Source: Pseudomonas abieticivorans
GTDB lineage: Bacteria > Pseudomonadota > Gammaproteobacteria > Pseudomonadales > Pseudomonadaceae
NCBI RefSeq assembly: GCF_023509015.1
Contig: NZ_CP094975.1
Span: 4,333,501 to 4,397,500, forward strand
Direction of reading: 5' to 3'
Length of the DNA: 64,000 bases
Below are positions 36,161 through 46,682 of this stretch, one piece after another. A program made the translations under genes and the position numbers. The stretch's first letter is position 1. Each line of letters begins with the position of its first letter. The notes below the pieces were generated by a model that was not told where the DNA came from, did not search any database, and worked only from the letters and a program-made list of their open reading frames with translations.

Positions 36161-37011
36161 CCATGCAGGTAGAAGAAATCCGCTTGAGCCTGGACCACAT
36201 CGAGCTGGCCGCCCACGTGTTCGGCCCGGCCGACGGGCAGCCGGTGATCGCGCTGCACGGCTGGCTGGACAACGCCAACACCTTCGCCCGCCTGGCGCCC
36301 AAGCTTGCAGGGCTGCGCATCGTCGCCCTGGACATGGCCGGGCATGGCCTGTCCGGCCACCGCCCGCCGGGGGCCTTGTACGCGTTGTCGGACTACGTGC
36401 ACGACACCCTGCAGGTGGCCGAGCAACTGGGTTGGCAGCGTTTCTCGCTGCTGGGTCATTCCCTGGGCGCGATCATCTCGGTGATGCTGGCCGGGGCCTT
36501 GCCCGAGCGGGTCGAGCGCCTGGCGTTGATCGATGCGGTCACCGCGCAAACCTCGCCACCGGCCACGGCCGCCGAACGCCTGGGCAACACCTTGCGTCAG
36601 CAATTGGCGTTGCCGGCCAAGCGCAAGACGGTCTACCCCACGCTTGAACAGGGCGTCGAGGCGCGAATGAAGGGCATGGTCGCCGTCAGCCGCGAGGCCG
36701 CCGAGCTGCTGGCCCAGCGCGGCCTGATGCCGGTGGTGGGTGGCTATTGCTGGCGCAGCGACAGTCGGCTGACGTTGCCCTCGGCGGCGCGCCTGAGCGA
36801 AGAACAGGCGCTGTCGTTCGTCAAGGGCGTGACCTGCCCCGCGCAGTTGATCGTGGCGCACGAGGGTATGCTGGCCAAACACACGCAGATGCTTTCGCAG
36901 CTACCCTTTGGTCACGAGATGTTGCCAGGCGGCCACCACTTGCACCTGAATGATGAGGCCGGTGCCGATCTTGTCGCAGCCTGTATCAATCGCTTTTTCG
37001 CCACGGCTTGA
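36157..37011 (+). CDS. Alpha/beta hydrolase
   Basis: 284 aa, with its start overlapping the previous hydrolase stop (ATGA). The motif ALHGWLDNANTFARLAP is the HGW loop near the oxyanion hole, the nucleophile is Ser102 in LLGHSLGAIISVML, and His260 or 261 is in LPGGHHLHLND. It resembles serine-hydrolase-like (MEST / epoxide-hydrolase-type) proteins. The two adjacent hydrolases share little sequence beyond the fold. They probably form an operon with the genes upstream. Substrate unknown. Confidence 0.9.
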   Translation: MTMQVEEIRLSLDHIELAAHVFGPADGQPVIALHGWLDNANTFARLAPKLAGLRIVALDMAGHGLSGHRPPGALYALSDYVHDTLQVAEQLGWQRFSLLGHSLGAIISVMLAGALPERVERLALIDAVTAQTSPPATAAERLGNTLRQQLALPAKRKTVYPTLEQGVEARMKGMVAVSREAAELLAQRGLMPVVGGYCWRSDSRLTLPSAARLSEEQALSFVKGVTCPAQLIVAHEGMLAKHTQMLSQLPFGHEMLPGGHHLHLNDEAGADLVAACINRFFATA

Positions 37012-37060
37012 CTTGCAGCCGGCAAGTGCCGAGGCTTGGCGGGTTGAAAGGGAGACAACC

Positions 37061-37138
37061 ATGACCCACCTCTGCACTGCTGCGAGCCTCCATGGACGTA
37101 TTGATTTGATTCGCACCCTGGCCCTGCCGATCCGATGA
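37061..37138 (+). CDS. Candidate 25-codon leader ORF coupled to the DUF4892 gene
   Basis: The ATG at 37061 follows a strong ribosome site, AAAGGGAGACAACC. The frame reads MTHLCTAASLHGRI, ends ALPIR and stops with TGA at 37136-37138. That TGA overlaps the ATG (37135) of the next gene, the arrangement of a translationally coupled leader peptide. It is too short for homology-based support. Alternatively it is a chance frame and the ribosome site belongs to nothing. The ATGA overlap and the ribosome site are directly visible; peptide function is unknown. Confidence 0.45.
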   Translation: MTHLCTAASLHGRIDLIRTLALPIR

Positions 37139-37950
37139 GGGCCTCCATGTCCGTTTCTCATGCCTTGCCCGCCGCGCTGCTGGCGCTTTGCGTTGCCACC
37201 GGCAACGCCTGGGCCACCGACCTCGCCGGCGTGGCCGCGCCCACCGATGCCAAGGTCGTCAGCCAGCGCGCCCCGGCCGAGCAGGAGCGCATCTACCCCC
37301 TGGCGGCCGTGCGCAAAATCAGTAACCAACTGCGCATGGACAGCCAGGTCAGCGCCCGCGGCCAAGTGAGCTCGGTTACCTACGAGTTGCCTGCGCAACT
37401 GAGCGCCGGCGAGGCGTTCGACCAGGCCCGCAAGGCCTTGCAGGCCCAGGGCGGGCAGATCCTGTTCTGGTGCGTGGCCCGTGACTGCGGCGAAAGCAGC
37501 CTGTGGGCCAACGACATTTTTGGCAATGCCAGCCTGTATGGCGCCGACGAGCAACAGGCCTTCCTGGTGCTGCGGCGGGCAGCGCCTGCCCCAGACACCC
37601 TGGAGGTGCTCTACAGCATTACCCGGGGCAACAAACGCGCTTACCTGCATGTCGAGGAGTTCGTCTCGGCCAGCCCTTTGGGTGAGCTGCTGCCCACGGC
37701 GCCGACGGTGCTGCGCGAGCTCAAAAGCACCGGCGCGCTGGATTACCCGGAATTGACCGACGCGCCACCGCCACCTTGGGTGACGTTGCTGGCACGCAGC
37801 CTGAACCAGGACAGCACGCTGCGGGTGAGCCTGTCGGGCAAGAACGCCAAGGCTTGGCGCCAGGCCCTGATTGACGGTGGCGTGCGTGCGGCGCGGCTGG
37901 AGACGGGTGACGAGGGTCGGGCCGGGTTACATGTAGAATGGATCCGCTAA
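37135..37950 (+). CDS. DUF4892 periplasmic/outer-membrane-associated protein
   Basis: 271 aa from the ATG at 37135, or 267 aa from the in-frame ATG at 37147. The signal peptide contains HALPAALLALCVATGNAWA, cleaved after AWA. TDLAGVAAPTDAKVVSQ, ILFWCVARDCGESSLWANDI and QQAFLVLRR are the hallmark stretches of DUF4892, including the conserved Cys pair (CVARDC) that could form a disulfide. The C-terminal part resembles an OmpA-like fold in some relatives, but I cannot confirm this here. The first ATG overlaps the stop of the 25-codon ORF. Function unknown. Confidence 0.85.
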   Translation: MRASMSVSHALPAALLALCVATGNAWATDLAGVAAPTDAKVVSQRAPAEQERIYPLAAVRKISNQLRMDSQVSARGQVSSVTYELPAQLSAGEAFDQARKALQAQGGQILFWCVARDCGESSLWANDIFGNASLYGADEQQAFLVLRRAAPAPDTLEVLYSITRGNKRAYLHVEEFVSASPLGELLPTAPTVLRELKSTGALDYPELTDAPPPPWVTLLARSLNQDSTLRVSLSGKNAKAWRQALIDGGVRAARLETGDEGRAGLHVEWIR

Positions 37951-37971
37951 ATTCCTGACGAGTAACCCTGG

Positions 37972-39024
37972 ATGCTGAATAACGATCGCCTGCTGGTGCA
38001 GATCCTGCTGTTCGCGCTGCTTGGCGCTTGCCTGTGGGTGATGGCACCGTTCATCTCGGCGCTGCTGTGGGGGGCGATCCTGGCCTACGCCAGTTGGCCC
38101 CTGATGCGCCTGCTGACACGCTGGCTGGGTGGCCGCGAAACCTTGGCCGCCGCCGTGTTGACCGGTTGCTGGATGCTGTTGGTGGTACTGCCGTTGGTAT
38201 GGCTGGGGTTCAACCTGGCCGATCACATCCGCGATGTACTGGCGTTCGTCAAGGACGTGCAGGTGGACGGGCTGCCGGAAGCGCCGAGCTGGCTGGGCAG
38301 CATTCCCTTCGTCGGTGAGCGGCTGGTGGTGCTCTGGGACACTATCGACCAGCAAGGCGCGGCGTTGCTGGTCAGCATCAAGCCCTACCTGGGGCAGGTG
38401 GGCAACTGGTTGCTGGCGCGCAGCGCACAGATTGGCGGCGGCATCCTGGAACTGACCCTGAGCCTGGTGTTCGTGTTTTTCTTCTACCGTGACGGCCCAC
38501 GCCTGGAGGCCTTCGTGTTGCGCTTGCTGGAGCGCCTGATCGGCCAGCGCGCCAGTTATTACCTGGACCTGGTGGCCGGCACCGTGCAGCGGGTGGTCAA
38601 CGGGGTGATCGGCACGGCGGCGGCCCAGGCCATCCTGGCGCTGATCGGTTTCCTGATCGCAGGGGTGCCGGGCGCGCTGGTGCTGGGCATCGTCACCTTC
38701 CTGCTCAGCCTGATTCCCATGGGGCCGCCCTTGGTGTGGATACCGGCCACGGCGTGGCTGGCCTGGAAGACCGAATATGGCATGGCGATTTTCCTGGCGA
38801 TCTGGGGCACGTTCATCATCAGTGGCGTGGACAACGTGCTCAAGCCTTACCTGATCAGCCGTGGCGGCAACCTGCCGCTGGTGATCGTGTTGCTGGGGGT
38901 GTTCGGCGGCTTGCTGGCGTTCGGCTTCATCGGCCTGTTCATTGGCCCGACCCTGTTGGCGGTGGCCTACAGCCTGCTGCTGGACTGGACCCGTAGCAAC
39001 CAGTCGGACCTGAACAAGGCCTGA
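37972..39024 (+). CDS. AI-2E family transporter (PerM/TqsA-type)
   Basis: 350 aa inner-membrane protein with about eight hydrophobic segments: LLVQILLFALLGACLWVMAP and FISALLWGAILAYASWPLM at the start, VLTGCWMLLVVLPLVWLGF next, then a long extracytoplasmic region (about 85-145), and the conserved C-terminal block with GVPGALVLGIVTFLLSLIPM, FLAIWGTFIISGVDN and GLFIGPTLLAVAYSLLL. The family includes TqsA (AI-2 export) and Na+/H+ antiporter-like members; Pseudomonas generally lacks LuxS, so AI-2 is unlikely as substrate here. It lies 21 bases after DUF4892. Confidence 0.9.
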   Translation: MLNNDRLLVQILLFALLGACLWVMAPFISALLWGAILAYASWPLMRLLTRWLGGRETLAAAVLTGCWMLLVVLPLVWLGFNLADHIRDVLAFVKDVQVDGLPEAPSWLGSIPFVGERLVVLWDTIDQQGAALLVSIKPYLGQVGNWLLARSAQIGGGILELTLSLVFVFFFYRDGPRLEAFVLRLLERLIGQRASYYLDLVAGTVQRVVNGVIGTAAAQAILALIGFLIAGVPGALVLGIVTFLLSLIPMGPPLVWIPATAWLAWKTEYGMAIFLAIWGTFIISGVDNVLKPYLISRGGNLPLVIVLLGVFGGLLAFGFIGLFIGPTLLAVAYSLLLDWTRSNQSDLNKA

Positions 39025-39026
39025 GA

Positions 39027-39048
39027 CGGGCAGCCCTCAGGCTGCCCG
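39027..39048. terminator. Bidirectional hairpin between the AI-2E gene and the EF-hand gene
   Basis: CGGGCAGCC (39027-39035), loop CTCA, GGCTGCCCG (39040-39048), directly after the AI-2E gene stop. The T-run is weak (CCGGTTTGCC), so it may be only partly efficient. Confidence 0.65.
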
Positions 39049-39058
39049 CCGGTTTGCC

Positions 39059-39928
39059 TTAAGCGGCCACGCTCAGGTTGTTGCCCACGGTTTGCGCCGT
39101 GTCGGTGGCGTACTGCTTGGTCAGGTTGGCAATCATCTTGCTCAACGCGGCCGCGGCATCGCCCTTGGCGTTGCTTTGCGAGCTGCTGCTGTTGTCGTCC
39201 GACGACTGCAGGGCGGCGGCCAATTCGGCGCTGCTGACGGTGCCGTCCTGGTTGGTGTCCAGTGCACTGAACACCTGGGTGCTGTCGGTGCTGCTGGTCG
39301 ACGTACCGCTGGCGCTCAGGGCGCTGCTCAGTTCGGAGGCGCTGATACCGCCGCTATCGTCCGAGTCCAGGGCGCTGAACAACTGGGCGCTGCTGTCCTG
39401 GGCCGGTGGCGGCGGAGGCGGTTGCATCGCGGCGGCCAGTTCGTCCTTGCTGACCGAGCCGTCGCCATTGGTGTCCAGCGCCGAGAACAGCGTGGTGCTG
39501 TCATCGGTGGTATCGCCGGCACTGCTCAAGGCACTGCTGAGTTCGTCGCTGCTGATCGAGCCGCTGCCGTCGCTGTCGATGGCGCTGAGCAGGTCGTCCA
39601 CCGCATCGGTGCTCGACCCGTCCTGGGCCGGGGGAGGCGGTGGCTGCAGGGCCGCCATCTCGTCCAGGCTCAGGCTGTCATCGGAGTTGCTGTCCAGGCT
39701 GCTGAAGTTCTTGCTCAGGCTGACCAGGATACCGTTGTCGCCACTGCTGCTGTCACTGTTGGACAGGGCGGTCTTGAGCTCATCGCTGCTGACCGAACCG
39801 CTGCCGTCGGTGTCCAGTGAGGCGAACAGCTGTTCCTGAAGTTTCTTCAGTTCCGCGCTGGTCTTGGAGGTGCTGCTCGTGCTGAGGTAGTTCGAATAAC
39901 TGCTGCTGCTGCTGACGCCGCTTATCAT
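39059..39928 (-). CDS. Six-EF-hand calcium-binding protein (XopAW-like)
   Basis: 289 aa. Six canonical 12-residue EF loops are visible with acidic residues at positions 1, 3, 5 and 12: residues 39-50, 79-90, 118-129, 152-163, 188-199 and 224-235 (for example DTDGSGSVSSDE and DTNGDGSVSKDE). Loops are spaced 34-40 residues apart, and two Pro tracts, LQPPPPPAQD and MQPPPPPPAQD, split the protein into three modules of two. The N-terminus (MISGVSSSSSYSNYLSTSS) is Ser-rich without a Sec signal peptide, as in type III effectors. It resembles the XopAW family of EF-hand proteins; export and role are unproven. It is a single gene between convergent or oppositely oriented units. Confidence 0.85.
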   Translation of the reverse strand: MISGVSSSSSYSNYLSTSSTSKTSAELKKLQEQLFASLDTDGSGSVSSDELKTALSNSDSSSGDNGILVSLSKNFSSLDSNSDDSLSLDEMAALQPPPPPAQDGSSTDAVDDLLSAIDSDGSGSISSDELSSALSSAGDTTDDSTTLFSALDTNGDGSVSKDELAAAMQPPPPPPAQDSSAQLFSALDSDDSGGISASELSSALSASGTSTSSTDSTQVFSALDTNQDGTVSSAELAAALQSSDDNSSSSQSNAKGDAAAALSKMIANLTKQYATDTAQTVGNNLSVAA

Positions 39929-40052
39929 TGGAGTCGCTCCCTGTGTTGGGCCGGTGACATTCCACCGGCTTGTACAGAATCGGGCGCATTGATGTCGGGA
40001 GTGTGCAGGGTTTGTATCTGTGGGGGTACGGCGTGGTAGTGCGGGGCCGGGC

Positions 40053-41105
40053 TCAGGCCCGTGGCAACTCGATGATCGCCGTCAGCCCGCCACCTGGCGT
40101 CTCTTCCAGCCGTAACTGGCCGCCCAACCGTTGCGCCGCTTCCCTGGCGATGGTCATGCCCAGGCCCACGCCGCCGGAGTTGCGGTTGCGCGAGCCTTCC
40201 AGGCGGTAGAACGGCTCGAACACCGCTTCACGCTTGTCGGCGCTGATGCCCGGGCCATGGTCGATCACCTTGAGGGTTACTCCGGTGCGGCTGTCGAGGA
40301 TTTCCACCACGGTGGCGCCGCCGTAACGCAGGGCGTTGTCCAGCAGGTTGCCGATGCACGAGCGCAGCGCCATGGGTTGCACCAGCACCGGTGCGCAGGT
40401 GCCGACGGCCTGTACGTCGGCGCCGTGGTCCTGGGCGTTTTCGCACAGCGATTCCACCAGGGCCTGCACGTCGTACCATTGTTGGGCTTCACTGGTGCGT
40501 TGCTCGTGCAGGTAGGTCAGGGTGGCATCGAGCATGCCGATCATGTCGTCCAGGTCCTGGCGCATCTGAGTTTGCAGCTTTTCGTTGTCGAGCTGTTCCA
40601 GGCGCAGCTTGAGCCTTGATAACGGGGTACGCAGGTCGTGGGACACGGCGCCGAGCATGCGTGCGCGCTGCTGGACCTGTTCGCGGATACGCCGCTGCAT
40701 CTGGTTGAAGGTGTGCGCCACCTGGCGGGCCTCGCGCGGGCCGGTTTCCTCCAGTGGCGGGCTGTCCAGGTTCTCGCTCAGGCGCTCGGCGGCGTCACTG
40801 AAACGCTGGATGGGCCGCGACAAGGCCCTGGCGCCGAACCAGGCCACGGCCACCAGGGTAATCAACTGGAAGAACAGTGGCACGACCGGGCCGCCGAACC
40901 AGGGGCGGGGTGGGCGCGGCATGTGCTCTGCGGGCTGCTCGCCACGCTCGAAGTCCTGCATCTGTTGCTCGGACATGTTCGGGGGCGGCGGTGGCGGTGG
41001 AAAGCCGTATTCCTGGAACCACAGGAAGGCCAGCAGGTGAGCGAAGATGATGGCGACCAGTGATACGCCGAACAGGCGGGCGAACAGCGTATCCGGGGTG
41101 CGCAT
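40053..41105 (-). CDS. Sensor histidine kinase (EnvZ-like architecture)
   Basis: 350 aa. Membrane helix 1 (about 10-30, LFGVSLVAIIFAHLLAFLWF) and helix 2 (about 74-92, VVPLFFQLITLVAVAWFGA) enclose a short periplasmic loop of about 45 residues that is Pro-rich (PPPPPPPNMSEQQMQDF). A HAMP region follows to about 145. The HisKA box is MLGAVSHDLRTPLSRLKL with His156. ATP-binding motifs are NLLDNALRYGG, DHGPGI and GGVGLGMTIAREAAQRLGG. It is co-translated with the response regulator (TGATG at 41103-41107). The signal is unknown. Confidence 0.93.
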   Translation of the reverse strand: MRTPDTLFARLFGVSLVAIIFAHLLAFLWFQEYGFPPPPPPPNMSEQQMQDFERGEQPAEHMPRPPRPWFGGPVVPLFFQLITLVAVAWFGARALSRPIQRFSDAAERLSENLDSPPLEETGPREARQVAHTFNQMQRRIREQVQQRARMLGAVSHDLRTPLSRLKLRLEQLDNEKLQTQMRQDLDDMIGMLDATLTYLHEQRTSEAQQWYDVQALVESLCENAQDHGADVQAVGTCAPVLVQPMALRSCIGNLLDNALRYGGATVVEILDSRTGVTLKVIDHGPGISADKREAVFEPFYRLEGSRNRNSGGVGLGMTIAREAAQRLGGQLRLEETPGGGLTAIIELPRA

Positions 41106-41881
41106 CAGCCGATGTCTCGTGCGTCGAACAGGTAGCCCTCACCGCGCACGGTCTTGATCAGTTGCGGGGCCTTGGGGTCATCGCCCAGTTTCTGGCGCAG
41201 GCGCGACACCAGCAAGTCGATGCTGCGGTCGAACGCTTCGATGGAGCGGCCACGGGCAGCGTCCAGCAATTGTTCACGGCTCAAGACCCGGCGCGGGCGC
41301 TCGAGGAACACCCACAGCAGGCGGAACTCGGCGTTGGACAAGGGCACCACCAGGCCATCGGCAGCGATCAGCTGGCGCAGCACGCTGTTGAGCCGCCAGT
41401 TGTCGAAACGCACGTTGGCGCGTTGCTCTGTGCGGTCGTCGCGTACCCGGCGCAGGATGGTCTGGATGCGGGCCACCAGTTCGCGCGGCTCGAACGGCTT
41501 GGCCATGTAGTCATCGGCGCCCAGTTCCAGGCCGATGATGCGGTCGGTGGGTTCGCAGCGTGCGGTCAGCATCAGGATCGGGATGTCCGATTCCGAACGC
41601 AGCCAGCGGCACAGCGACAGGCCGTCTTCGCCCGGCAGCATCAGGTCGAGCACCACGACGTCGTAGTTCTCTTCCACCAGGGCCTGGCGCATGCCTTCAC
41701 CGTCGCTGACACCAAAGCCCAGGATGCCGAAGCGGGCCAGGTAGTCGATCAGCAGTTCACGAATCGGCACGTCGTCATCGACGATCAGGGCGCGGGTGTT
41801 CCAGCGTTTTTCGTCGTCGCCGACCGTGGCTTTGCTGGCATCGCTGAGTGTGTGCGGAGTGTTGTGCATGCTTGCGTTCAT
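41105..41881 (-). CDS. OmpR-family response regulator
   Basis: 258 aa. An N-terminal extension of about 28 residues precedes the receiver domain (ALIVDDDVPIRELLIDYL). The phosphorylated residue is Asp79 in VVVLDLMLPGEDG, and the conserved Lys is in YMAKPFEPRELVAR. The C-terminal winged helix has LSNAEFRLLWVFLERPRRVL and ends with IKTVRGEGYLFDARD. It pairs with the sensor kinase whose start overlaps its stop. The system is distinct from KdpDE further along. Targets are not evident, though the EF-hand gene lies downstream in the same orientation. Confidence 0.93.
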   Translation of the reverse strand: MNASMHNTPHTLSDASKATVGDDEKRWNTRALIVDDDVPIRELLIDYLARFGILGFGVSDGEGMRQALVEENYDVVVLDLMLPGEDGLSLCRWLRSESDIPILMLTARCEPTDRIIGLELGADDYMAKPFEPRELVARIQTILRRVRDDRTEQRANVRFDNWRLNSVLRQLIAADGLVVPLSNAEFRLLWVFLERPRRVLSREQLLDAARGRSIEAFDRSIDLLVSRLRQKLGDDPKAPQLIKTVRGEGYLFDARDIG

Positions 41882-42201
41882 CTGCCTGGTGTCGCTGCCA
41901 GTTTCAGTGCCGGGGCCGCGTCGTCATCCGTGAGGATAGGCGTTCGCCCGGCGGGCTGGAAGTCATGTTCGGATTAAGAGCGGGTGCGAGAGTCGCTGTT
42001 GTGAGTGTCGCTGGGATGTCGTCTATGTATCGTGATTGATACAAAGCCGGGCCCAAGCCCGTTGATCGTCTGGCGGCAGCTCTATAACGGCACTCTTTAC
42101 GATTTCTTTATACCCCGTGCGTTTCTCTCGTCTCGAACCTTTACACCTTCCTTACCGACAATGGCCCCAAGCGGCAAGTGCCGTATGACGGAGTAAAGGC
42201 C
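41882..42201 (+). promoter_or_regulatory. kdp upstream region
   Basis: 320 bases between the divergent response regulator gene and kdpF. The distal part shows no feature I can name beyond the space for a response-regulator promoter. The proximal part (42095-42158) carries two similar T-rich motifs that are candidate KdpE sites. GGAGTAAAGGCC precedes the kdpF ATG. Confidence 0.6.
42095..42158 (+). promoter_or_regulatory. Candidate KdpE-binding motifs (two direct copies)
   Basis: CTTTAC-GAT-TTC-TTTA begins at 42095, and CTTTAC-ACC-TTC-CTTA begins at 42139: two related motifs in the same orientation, 44 bases apart (about four helical turns). E. coli KdpE binds a T-rich site of this general form upstream of kdpFABC. 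The second copy ends about 45 bases before the kdpF start. Assignment is by motif shape and context only. Confidence 0.5.
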
Positions 42202-42291
42202 ATGAGCGTTCTGGATGGGGTGTCACTGCTGCTGGCGGCAGGACTGTTCATTTATCTAATGGTGGCGCTGCTGCGCGCCGACCAACTCTAG
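42202..42291 (+). CDS. kdpF: K+-transporting ATPase KdpF subunit
   Basis: 29 aa, a single hydrophobic helix (MSVLDGVSLLLAAGLFIYLM, ending VALLRADQL). It is the usual size of KdpF, which sits in the membrane between KdpA and KdpB and stabilises the complex. GGAGTAAAGGCC gives the ribosome site, and kdpA begins 9 bases after its stop. It is easily missed by gene finders because of its length. Confidence 0.93.
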   Translation: MSVLDGVSLLLAAGLFIYLMVALLRADQL

Positions 42292-42300
42292 GAAACGGCC

Positions 42301-43995
42301 ATGCACAGTTATGACTACGGCCTGCTCCTGGCTTTCTTTGCCTTGGTGCTGGTGCCGGCACCCTTACTGGGGCGTTTTTACTACAACGTGATGGAAGGCA
42401 ACCGTACGTGGTTGAGCCCCGTGTTGGGCCCGCTCGAGCGTACCTGCTACCGCCTGTCGGGCGTGGACGAGCACGCCGAACAGAGCTGGCAACGCTACGC
42501 CCTGGCCCTGCTGGCGTTCAACCTGGCGGGGTTCGTGCTGTTGTTCGCCGTGCTGCTGTTCCAGGACCTGCTGCCGCTCAACCCACTGAAACTGCCGGGT
42601 ATGGAGTGGACGCTGGCATTCAACACCGCCGTGAGCTTCGTCACCAACACCAACTGGCAATCCTACAGCGGCGAAGCCTCGCTGAGCTACTTCAGCCAGA
42701 TGGTCGGCCTGACCGTGCAGAACTTCGTCAGCGCCGCCACCGGCATCGCCGTGCTGGTAGCGCTGTGCCGTGGCATCGGTCGCCGTTCGGCGCAAAGCCT
42801 GGGCAACTTTTGGGTCGACATGACCCGTGCCACCCTCTACGGCCTGTTGCCGCTGTGCCTGGTGCTGGCGCTGTTCCTGGTGTGGCAGGGCGTGCCGCAA
42901 ACCTTCGCGCACTATGTCAACGCTGTGACGATGCAGGGCGTCGACCAGGTCATCCCCCTGGGCCCGGCCGCCAGCCAGATCGCCATCAAGCAACTGGGCA
43001 CCAACGGCGGCGGCTTCTTTGGCGTGAACTCGGCGCACCCCTTTGAAAACCCCACGGCGTTGAGCGACCTGTTTGAGATGGCGTCGATCATCCTGATACC
43101 GGTGGCGCTGATCTTCACCTTCGGCCACTACGTTAAAGACCTGCGCCAGAGCCGCGCCATCCTGGGCTGCATGTTGGCCCTGTTCCTGATTGGCGGCGCC
43201 ACCTCGCTGTGGGCCGAGTACCAGCCCAACCCGACCCTGGCCAGCCCCATGGTCGAGCAAAGCGCGCCGATGGAAGGCAAGGAAGCGCGCTTTGGCACCA
43301 CCGCCACGGTGCTCTGGTCGGTGACCACCACGGCCGCGTCCAACGGTTCGGTCAATGGTATGCACGACAGCCTCAACCCGCTGGCCGGCATGGTCGCGCT
43401 GGCCAACATGATGGTCGGCGAGGTGATTTTCGGCGGCGTCGGCGCGGGCCTCTACGGCATGCTGTTGAACGTGCTGATCGCGGTGTTCTTGGCCGGCCTG
43501 ATGATTGGGCGTACGCCGGAGTACCTGGGCAAGAAACTGCAGGCCCGCGAAGTCAAGCTGCTGGTGGCCACGCTACTGGTAATGCCGATCGGCGTGCTGG
43601 TGCTTGGCGCCATCGCTGCCAGCCTGCCAGGCCCGATGGCGGCGGTGAGCAACCCCGGTGCCCATGGTTTCAGTCAATTGCTGTACGCCTACACGTCTGC
43701 CAGTGCCAACAACGGATCGGCGTTCGCAGGCTTCAGCGCCAACACCGCGTTCCACAACCTGATGCTCAGCCTGGGCATGCTGCTGGGGCGCTTCGGCTAC
43801 ATCCTGCCGGTACTGGCCTTGGCCGGCAGCCTGGCGATGAAGAAGAGCGCGCCGCAAGGCCTGAACAGTTTCCCGACCCACGGCCCGCTGTTTGTCACCC
43901 TGCTGACGGTGACCATCCTGCTGGTCGGCGGCCTGAGCTTCCTGCCGACCCTGGCACTGGGGCCGATTGCCGAACACTTGAGCATGGGTTTCTAA
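42301..43995 (+). CDS. kdpA: K+-transporting ATPase subunit A
   Basis: 564 aa, channel-like subunit of the high-affinity Kdp pump, superfamily of K+ transporters, about ten membrane helices. The four selectivity-filter loops are visible: [39 protein letters not shown] and [15 protein letters not shown]. It binds K+ from the periplasm and hands it to KdpB. AGGAAACGGCC precedes the ATG. It is part of kdpFABC, 10 bases before kdpB. Confidence 0.97.
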   Translation: MHSYDYGLLLAFFALVLVPAPLLGRFYYNVMEGNRTWLSPVLGPLERTCYRLSGVDEHAEQSWQRYALALLAFNLAGFVLLFAVLLFQDLLPLNPLKLPGMEWTLAFNTAVSFVTNTNWQSYSGEASLSYFSQMVGLTVQNFVSAATGIAVLVALCRGIGRRSAQSLGNFWVDMTRATLYGLLPLCLVLALFLVWQGVPQTFAHYVNAVTMQGVDQVIPLGPAASQIAIKQLGTNGGGFFGVNSAHPFENPTALSDLFEMASIILIPVALIFTFGHYVKDLRQSRAILGCMLALFLIGGATSLWAEYQPNPTLASPMVEQSAPMEGKEARFGTTATVLWSVTTTAASNGSVNGMHDSLNPLAGMVALANMMVGEVIFGGVGAGLYGMLLNVLIAVFLAGLMIGRTPEYLGKKLQAREVKLLVATLLVMPIGVLVLGAIAASLPGPMAAVSNPGAHGFSQLLYAYTSASANNGSAFAGFSANTAFHNLMLSLGMLLGRFGYILPVLALAGSLAMKKSAPQGLNSFPTHGPLFVTLLTVTILLVGGLSFLPTLALGPIAEHLSMGF

Positions 43996-44005
43996 GGACT
44001 CGATC

Positions 44006-46069
<2,064 letters not shown>

Positions 46070-46088
46070 ACCACTACTTGAGGATTCG

Positions 46089-46652
46089 ATGATGTCGACT
46101 TATTTGCGTCCGGCCCTGAGCCTGATCGTGTTGATGACCCTGATCACCGGCGTCGCCTATCCACTGGCAGTGACTGCGGTGGCCCAAGCGGCCTTTCCCG
46201 ACCAGGCCAATGGCAGCCTGGTCAGTGACGCCGGCGGCAAGGTGCGCGGCTCCAGCCTGATCGCCCAGGACTTTAGCGGCGACAACTGGTTCCACCCGCG
46301 CCCCTCGGCCGGGGCCTTTGCCACTGTGTCCAGCAGTGCCAGCAACCTGGCGCCGAGCAACCCGGCCTTGGCCACGCGGGTCAAGGACGACGCCGCCAAG
46401 CTGTATGTAGCCGATCAGGGCCCGGTGCCGCAGGCGTTGCTGACCACCTCGGCCAGCGGCCTGGACCCGCATTTGCCGCCATTGGCCGTGGAGTATCAGG
46501 TGGCGCGGGTGGCGGCGGCGCGGCATCTGCCGGTCCAGGCGCTGCGCAGCCTGGTGGCCAGCCACACCGAGACCTCGCTGTTTGGCCCGCCGGTGGTCAA
46601 CGTGCTGGCTTTGAACTGGGCGCTGGATCAGCTACCGTCAACTTCCCAATGA
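46089..46652 (+). CDS. kdpC: K+-transporting ATPase subunit C
   Basis: 187 aa (186 if the second ATG at 46092, better spaced from GAGGA, is used). One N-terminal membrane helix, [20 protein letters not shown], is followed by a soluble domain with [20 protein letters not shown], the conserved KdpC block, and [20 protein letters not shown]. KdpC assembles the complex at the outer face of the inner membrane. It precedes kdpD by 30 bases, so pump and sensor genes are one cluster. Confidence 0.97.
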   Translation: MMSTYLRPALSLIVLMTLITGVAYPLAVTAVAQAAFPDQANGSLVSDAGGKVRGSSLIAQDFSGDNWFHPRPSAGAFATVSSSASNLAPSNPALATRVKDDAAKLYVADQGPVPQALLTTSASGLDPHLPPLAVEYQVARVAAARHLPVQALRSLVASHTETSLFGPPVVNVLALNWALDQLPSTSQ

Positions 46653-46682
46653 TCGACACGAGCTTTTGCATGAGCGCTTGCC

